A model generated the notes under the pieces. The model was not told the origin of the DNA and did not search any database. It worked only from the letters and a program-made list of their open reading frames with translations. From assembly GCA_014534415.1 (NCBI GenBank), contig JACVRM010000032.1, positions 1 through 17,024 of the forward strand: a DNA stretch of 17,024 bases, written 5' to 3'. This document shows positions 13,518 through 17,024 of this stretch, one piece after another. Within the stretch, counting starts at the first letter, position 1; the number at the start of each line of letters is the position of its first letter. Origin of the DNA: Thermoleophilia bacterium (GTDB lineage Bacteria > Actinomycetota > Thermoleophilia > Gaiellales > Gaiellaceae). The position numbers and the translations under genes were made by a program.

Positions 13518-14117
13518 GTGGACTTGATCGAGCGGATTCGCGAGGCGCAGCACCGGTGGAACGTGCTGAGGCATCCCTTCTACGAGCGCTGGGACGCCGG
13601 TGCGCTGAGCGCCGACGAGCTGAGGTTCTACGCGGGGCAGTACGGGCATGCCGTCGCGGCCGTCGCGCATGCGGCGCGCGCGTCCGCGACGTACGGCACG
13701 CCCGAGCATGCCGCCGAGGAGGCTGCACACGTCATGCTGTGGGACGCCTTCACGCACGCCGTGGGAGCGGACCCGACCGCCGAGGCGACGCCCGAGACGG
13801 CCGCGTGCGCCGAAAGCTGGGCGCCGCAGGAGGCGCTTGCCGCGACGGCGGTGCTGTACGCGGTCGAGTCTGCGCAGCCGCCGATTGCGGAGACGAAGCT
13901 CCGCGGCCTCGTGGCGCACTACGGCTTCCGAGACGACTCGCCCGCGCTCGCGTACTTCCACGTCCATGCCGAGCGCGACGACGCGCACGGCGCGCGCGCC
14001 GAACGGATCCTGCACGCAGAGGCGTCCGCGGAAGACGAGGATCGGCTGGTCGCCGCCGCCGAGGCGGCGCTGCGCGGAAACTGGCTGCTGCTCGACGGCG
14101 TCGAGCGGGCCGGCTAG
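13518..14117 (+). CDS. TenA/PqqC-like (heme-oxygenase-fold) protein, possible diiron oxygenase
   Basis: This 199-residue all-helical protein matches the TENA/THI-4/PQQC superfamily: HPFYERWDAGALSADELRFYAGQY at the N terminus (19-42) is the family entry motif. Possible metal ligands follow the pattern of heme-oxygenase-like diiron oxidases such as Chlamydia CADD: acidic residues 63-68 with H71, E117 (YAVES), then H150-x3-D154-x2-H157. The last H-x3-D-x2-H triad is exact; the first Glu is not certain. The thiaminase-type active-site Cys of TenA is not evident. An oxidase or oxygenase is therefore likelier than a thiamine-salvage hydrolase, with unknown substrate. GTG 13518 has a strong ribosome site (13504-13512). 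The TAG stop shares CTAG with the convergent alkyltransferase gene. Confidence 0.85.
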   Translation: MDLIERIREAQHRWNVLRHPFYERWDAGALSADELRFYAGQYGHAVAAVAHAARASATYGTPEHAAEEAAHVMLWDAFTHAVGADPTAEATPETAACAESWAPQEALAATAVLYAVESAQPPIAETKLRGLVAHYGFRDDSPALAYFHVHAERDDAHGARAERILHAEASAEDEDRLVAAAEAALRGNWLLLDGVERAG

Positions 14118-14671
14118 AGCGCACCTTCGAGCGCGAGCAGCTGCCGCTTGCGCTCGAGCCCGCCGCCGTAACCGACCAGCGCGCCCGTCGAGCCCACGAC
14201 GCGGTGGCACGGAAGGACGATCGGGATCGGGTTCCGGTTCATGACGGTGCCGACGGCGCGGGCCGCGCGCGGCCGCCCGGCCTGGGTCGCGAGCGTCCCG
14301 TACGTCGTCGTGCGGCCGTACGGAACGAGCGCGAGCTGTTCCAGCACGCGCCGGCTGAAATCGCGCGCGAGGCGGAGGTCGACCGTCACCTCGAACCCGC
14401 GCCGCTCGCCCTCGAAGTACTCCTCGAGCTCGCGCCGTACGTCGTCGACCGCGCGCGGCACGCGGAGCAGCCGTGCGCCGAAGGCTCGCGCGAGCTCCTC
14501 TTCGGCGCGGGCCGGCTCGGGGTCGAAGCTGATGCGGCAGACGCCGCGCTGCGTGCGTGCCACGAGCAGCGGGCCGAGCGGCGAGTCCGCCAGGTCGTAC
14601 GAGACGTCGAGCAGCCCTTCGGCGGCGGCGGCCTCGCGGAAGCGGCGGTCGAGGTCGGGCGAGAGAGTCAT
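14114..14671 (-). CDS. ogt: Methylated-DNA--protein-cysteine S-methyltransferase
   Basis: This DNA-repair protein removes alkyl groups from O6-alkylguanine by irreversible transfer to its own cysteine. The 185-residue product has the DNA-binding helix and arginine finger region (YGRTTTYGTLA, GRPRAARAVGTVMNRNP), the active site PCHRV with C155, and the C-terminal GYGGGLERKRQLL. The N-terminal domain (about 22-95) is the usual ribonuclease-like half, preceded by about 20 helical residues. ATG 14671 has a perfect AAGGAGG (14679-14685) seven bases upstream and overlaps the sigma-factor stop as ATGA, so the two are translationally coupled. It lacks an AraC-like Ada domain. The symbol ogt is used for the single-domain form. 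Coupling to a sigma factor suggests control by, or of, that factor. Confidence 0.93.
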   Translation of the reverse strand: MTLSPDLDRRFREAAAAEGLLDVSYDLADSPLGPLLVARTQRGVCRISFDPEPARAEEELARAFGARLLRVPRAVDDVRRELEEYFEGERRGFEVTVDLRLARDFSRRVLEQLALVPYGRTTTYGTLATQAGRPRAARAVGTVMNRNPIPIVLPCHRVVGSTGALVGYGGGLERKRQLLALEGAL

Positions 14672-15153
14672 GGTCGGTCCTCCTTCCGGCGCAGCCGCCT
14701 CACTCCGGACGAGGCCGCCTGGCGAGCGGCCTCGGGGCTCGACCCGAGCGCGGCGCCGATCTGCTCGTAGTCGAAGTCGTAGCCGTAGCGCAGCACGACC
14801 GCGGCGCGCTCTTTGGGCGGCAGTGGCCGCGTCAGCTCGGACAGGTCCTCGTAGCCGGGGCGCTCGTCCACGGTCTCGATGTCCGGCACGTCGGCGCTGT
14901 GCCAGCCGGCCCGTCGGCGCCTGTGCTCGTCGGCGGCGACGCGCGTGGCGATCGTGAACACCCAGGCGCGCAGGTGCTCGGCGTGGCGGAGCCCGCCGTA
15001 GGCCCGCAAGGCGCGCAGGAACGTCTCCTGGAACGCGTCCTCGGCGGGCCCGGGCCCGACGAGCCTGGTCAGGTAGGCGAAGACGGCCTCGCGGTGGTCC
15101 GCGTAGAAGCGCTCGAAAGGAGGCGGCGCCGACATCGAGAGCGATTCCATCAT
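14668..15153 (-). CDS. ECF-family RNA polymerase sigma factor
   Basis: This 161-residue sigma factor has region 2 (about 12-80, with FERFYADHREAVFAYL, the core-binding EDAFQETFLRALRAY and promoter-melting AWVFTIATRVAADEHR) and region 4 (about 108-158, with LPPKERAAVVLRYGYDFDYEQIG and the helix-turn-helix SSPEAARQAASSGVRRL). There is no SnoaL-like extension and no anti-sigma factor next to it. The start is uncertain: ATG 15153, ATG 15150 or ATG 15135, none with a strong ribosome site. It is the first gene of a two-gene unit with the alkyltransferase, overlapping by ATGA. The frame stays open far upstream across the PfkB gene, which I regard as antisense shadow. The family is secure; the regulon is unknown. 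Confidence 0.92.
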   Translation of the reverse strand: MMESLSMSAPPPFERFYADHREAVFAYLTRLVGPGPAEDAFQETFLRALRAYGGLRHAEHLRAWVFTIATRVAADEHRRRRAGWHSADVPDIETVDERPGYEDLSELTRPLPPKERAAVVLRYGYDFDYEQIGAALGSSPEAARQAASSGVRRLRRKEDRP

Positions 15154-15345
15154 CTCTGGAACGCGCCGCGCACCAAATTCGTGAGATCGATCCGCGCGGT
15201 CGGGCTGTTGAGGACACGACCCGCGTGGACGAGCGCCGTAGGTGCCCGTAGCCTCCTCCCCGCTTCGAGCATATCCGGAGCGGGCGCGCGTATCTGTGCC
15301 GATTCGGTGACGAAGCCGCACGCCGGCGCGTGGAAGACTCGCGCA
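15154..15345. promoter_or_regulatory. Divergent intergenic region, sigma factor / PfkB kinase
   Basis: This 192-base gap separates two divergent genes. On the minus strand TATGCT (15273-15268) is a fair -10 for the sigma-factor unit, with a leader of about 110 bases; a GGAGGAGG-like purine run follows it but no start codon lies at the right distance. On the plus strand TAGCCT (15249-15254) is a possible -10 for the kinase. I see no terminator, tRNA or conserved small ORF. The two candidate -10 boxes are only 13 bases apart, so expression could be mutually exclusive. Confidence 0.35.
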
Positions 15346-16161
15346 ATGCGCGTCGCCGTCGTCGGGCACGTGGAATGGGTCGAGTTCGCCCGCGTCGAGC
15401 GGCTGCCGGCGCCAGGTGAGATCGTCGCCGCGCTCCGGCACTGGCAGGAGGCGGGCGGCGGGGGCGCGGTTGCCGCGCTCCAGCTGGCGGCCCTCGCCGG
15501 CAACGCGACGCTCTACACCGCACTCGGCGACGACGAGTACGGCCGCCGTGCGGCGCGCCGGCTCGAGGAGCGGGGCTTGCGCGTGGTTGCCGCCTGGCGG
15601 GACGAGCCGCAGCGTCGCGCGTTCACGTTCCTGGACGCCGATGCGGAGCGGACGATCACCCTGCTCGGCCCGAAGGTCACGCCGCGCGGCGACGACGACC
15701 TTCCGTGGAGCGAGCTCGACGAGATGGACGCCGTGTACTTCACGGCGCGCGACGCAGGTGCGCTCACGCAGGCGCGGCGCGCGCGAGTGCTCGTCTCGAC
15801 GGCGCGCGAGCTGCCGACGCTGATCGCAGGCGGTGTCCGCCTCGACGCGCTCGTCCACTCGGGAGCCGACTCCGGCGAGCGCGTCCATGGCGAGACCCTC
15901 GAGCCGGCGCCCGAGCTGCTGGTCACGACCGCCGGCAGCGCCGGCGGCACCTATGCGCTGGCCGGAGGCGGCCTCGCGACGTATGCGGCGGTGCGCCCGC
16001 CGGGCCCCGTCTTCGACTCGTACGGCGCAGGCGACTGCTTTGCCGCCGGCCTCACGTACGCGCTCGGCCGTGGCGACGCAGTCCAAGCCGCTCTCGATTT
16101 GGCGTCGCGCTGCGGGGCGGCGGCGCTGACGGGACCCGGCGTGCACGTACGCTCGCCCTAG
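15346..16161 (+). CDS. PfkB/ribokinase-family kinase, substrate unknown
   Basis: This 271-residue protein belongs to the PfkB family, which phosphorylates sugars and nucleosides with ATP. The C-terminal signature DSYGAGDCFAAGLTYAL (224-240) is present with catalytic base D230 and the GAGD anion hole, and the GlyGly-rich motif is at 37-40 (GGGG). Two usual sugar contacts are altered: the N-terminal Asp is V12 in GHVEWVEF, and the Asn after the GG motif is replaced (GGGGAVAAL). The protein is also shorter than ribokinase (about 300 residues). It is probably an active kinase with an unusual substrate. ATG 15346 is preferred, with GGAAG (15332-15336) nine bases upstream; GTG 15307 is an in-frame alternative. 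It lies between the sigma-factor unit and the division cluster, with no functional link evident. Confidence 0.88.
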   Translation: MRVAVVGHVEWVEFARVERLPAPGEIVAALRHWQEAGGGGAVAALQLAALAGNATLYTALGDDEYGRRAARRLEERGLRVVAAWRDEPQRRAFTFLDADAERTITLLGPKVTPRGDDDLPWSELDEMDAVYFTARDAGALTQARRARVLVSTARELPTLIAGGVRLDALVHSGADSGERVHGETLEPAPELLVTTAGSAGGTYALAGGGLATYAAVRPPGPVFDSYGAGDCFAAGLTYALGRGDAVQAALDLASRCGAAALTGPGVHVRSP

Positions 16162-16187
16162 AACGCGCGACCAGTGGCGCAGTCGTG

Positions 16188-16216
16188 TTGCGATGTGGAA
16201 CAAAGTGGGTTAAAGT
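16188..16216 (+). promoter_or_regulatory. mraZ promoter
   Basis: TTGCGA (16188-16193) and TAAAGT (16211-16216) are separated by 17 bases, each matching four of six bases of the housekeeping sigma consensus. Transcription should start near 16223, giving a leader of about 27 bases with ribosome site AAGGA (16234-16238). The promoter coincides with the MraZ repeat boxes. Confidence 0.6.
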
Positions 16217-16224
16217 GGAGGCTA
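16195..16224 (+). promoter_or_regulatory. MraZ-box array (three 10-bp direct repeats)
   Basis: GTGGAACAAA, GTGGGTTAAA and GTGGAGGCTA follow each other with exact 10-base period, and AAAGTGG appears twice (16202-16208, 16212-16218). This matches the GTGG-type tandem boxes bound by MraZ upstream of its own operon in several bacteria. The array covers the spacer and -10 of the mraZ promoter, so binding should repress it. Confidence 0.75.
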
Positions 16225-16249
16225 TCCGGCGCGAAGGAAAGCCCACTCG

Positions 16250-16684
16250 ATGCTGCTTGGCGAGTACGAGCACACGGTCGATGACAAGAACCGCCTCACA
16301 CTGCCCGCGCGCTTCCGGGACGCCTTCCGGGAGGGAGCCGTCGTGACGCGCGGCATGGACGGGTGCCTCGCCGTCTACCCGCGCGCCGGCTGGGAGCAGC
16401 TCGCCGAGTCGACGTTCGTCGACCTCGACCCGCTCAGCCGCGAGGGGCGCGCCCTGACCCGCTACTTCTACTCGGCGGCCACGGAGGCGGAGCCCGACCG
16501 CCAGGGGCGGATCCTCATCCCGCCGCGGCTGGCCGAATACGCGCAGCTCGGGCGCGACGTGGTGGTGGCCGGTGTACGCGACCGGCTCGAGATCTGGGAC
16601 CGAGACACCTGGCGCAGGCAGCGAGACGAGATCGAAGGGAGCGCGGAGCATGTTGCCGAACGTCTTGCAGGCAGACGGACCTGA
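16250..16684 (+). CDS. mraZ: Transcriptional regulator MraZ
   Basis: MraZ is the first gene of the dcw cluster and autoregulates it by binding tandem boxes. The 144-residue protein has the two AbrB-like halves typical of the family: MLLGEYEHTVDDKNRLTLPARFR (split here as MLLGEYEHTVDDKN and RLTLPARFR, residues 1-23) and DRQGRILIPPRL (about 83-94). The first repeat has KNR where KGR is commonest. The length matches the family. ATG 16250 has AAGGA (16234-16238) eleven bases upstream. Its 3' end overlaps rsmH by 35 bases. Three repeat boxes in front of the gene support the autoregulatory role. Confidence 0.96.
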   Translation: MLLGEYEHTVDDKNRLTLPARFRDAFREGAVVTRGMDGCLAVYPRAGWEQLAESTFVDLDPLSREGRALTRYFYSAATEAEPDRQGRILIPPRLAEYAQLGRDVVVAGVRDRLEIWDRDTWRRQRDEIEGSAEHVAERLAGRRT

Positions 16685-17024
16685 GCACGTCCCCGTACTC
16701 GCCGCCGAGGTCCGCGAGGTCCTCGAGGTGCAGCCGGGCGATACGGTGGTGGATGCGACGTTCGGCGCGGGCGGCCACGCTGCGCTGCTCGCCGCCGATC
16801 TGAACGGACGGGGCCGGTTCGTCGCGATCGACCGGGACCCCACCGTCCGCCCGTACTTCGAGCGGTTCCGGCGCGGAGCAGGCGTACCGGCACGCTTCCT
16901 CCGCGGGGAAGCATCCGTGGTGCTTGGACAGCTCGCGGACAACGACTTCCGCGCGGACGCCGTCCTGCTCGATCTCGGGGTGTCGAGCATGCAGATCGAC
17001 CGCCCGGAGCGCGGCTTCTCCTAT
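16650..17024 (+). CDS. rsmH: 16S rRNA (cytosine-1402-N4)-methyltransferase, 5' part
   Basis: RsmH (MraW) methylates C1402 of 16S rRNA using S-adenosylmethionine and normally follows mraZ. The first 125 residues are present, and the frame is open to the right edge, so the gene is cut by the window and not broken. Visible are HVPVLAAEV (13-21), the SAM-binding loop DATFGAGGH (35-43), acidic D61 in AIDRDP, LLDLGVSSMQID (106-117) and PERGFSY (119-125). ATG 16650 lies within mraZ and has GAAGGGAG (16634-16641) eight bases upstream. The full protein should be about 300 residues. ftsL, ftsI and mur genes would be expected beyond the edge. Confidence 0.96.
   Translation, partial: MLPNVLQADGPEHVPVLAAEVREVLEVQPGDTVVDATFGAGGHAALLAADLNGRGRFVAIDRDPTVRPYFERFRRGAGVPARFLRGEASVVLGQLADNDFRADAVLLDLGVSSMQIDRPERGFSY

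Noticed and set aside
15154..16203. Upstream continuation of the sigma-factor frame across the PfkB gene
   Set aside because: Sigma region 2 begins just after the ATG cluster at 15153-15135. The upstream part is antisense shadow of the kinase.

Overview
The window is a dense, high-GC, mostly single-copy chromosomal stretch from an actinobacterium-like genome. Extreme G/C at third codon positions, many GTG and TTG starts, TANNNT -10 boxes close to start codons, an OmpR-type signalling repertoire and the queA-tgt-yajC-secDF and mraZ-rsmH blocks fit Actinobacteriota. The fused SecDF and the style of several lineage-type proteins (phasin-like helix protein, ECF sigma/MGMT pair) make me lean to Thermoleophilia (Solirubrobacterales/Gaiellales). 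That is an inference from memory of such genomes, not a search. I see no prophage, transposase, CRISPR array, rRNA or tRNA, and no stretch above 300 bases without a gene.

Layout. 121-2770: a secreted beta-rich protein of unknown function, then a canonical OmpR-type response regulator and its histidine kinase. 2767-3210 (minus): a small coiled-coil protein, convergent with the kinase (shared CTAG stop) and divergent from queA, with face-to-face -10 boxes. 3237-8973: queA, tgt, yajC and a fused secDF, i.e. queuosine tRNA modification plus Sec-translocon accessory genes, followed by a phasin-like helical protein. 9132-10781: an ABC1/UbiB-family kinase-like membrane protein. 10957-13453: a tightly overlapping three-gene unit made of a response regulator with a degenerate receiver, a lipoprotein with propeller-like repeats, and a secreted protein with a possible L,D-transpeptidase-type Cys motif. 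13518-14117: a TenA/PqqC/heme-oxygenase-like protein. 14114-15153 (minus): an ECF sigma factor translationally coupled to an O6-alkylguanine-DNA alkyltransferase. 15346-16161: a PfkB-family kinase with altered sugar-binding residues. 16188-17024: MraZ-box promoter, mraZ and the 5' part of rsmH, the start of a dcw (division and cell wall) cluster that runs off the right edge.

Most of the window is ordinary housekeeping. The part most likely to hold something undescribed is the 10.87-13.45 kb unit: a 16-bp perfect palindrome, a leaderless-looking promoter, a phosphorylation-incompetent regulator and two exported proteins joined by GTGA and ATGA overlaps. Secondary points are the in-frame palindrome in an N-terminal extension of tgt, the overlapping divergent -10 boxes before queA, and the sigma factor/alkyltransferase pair.
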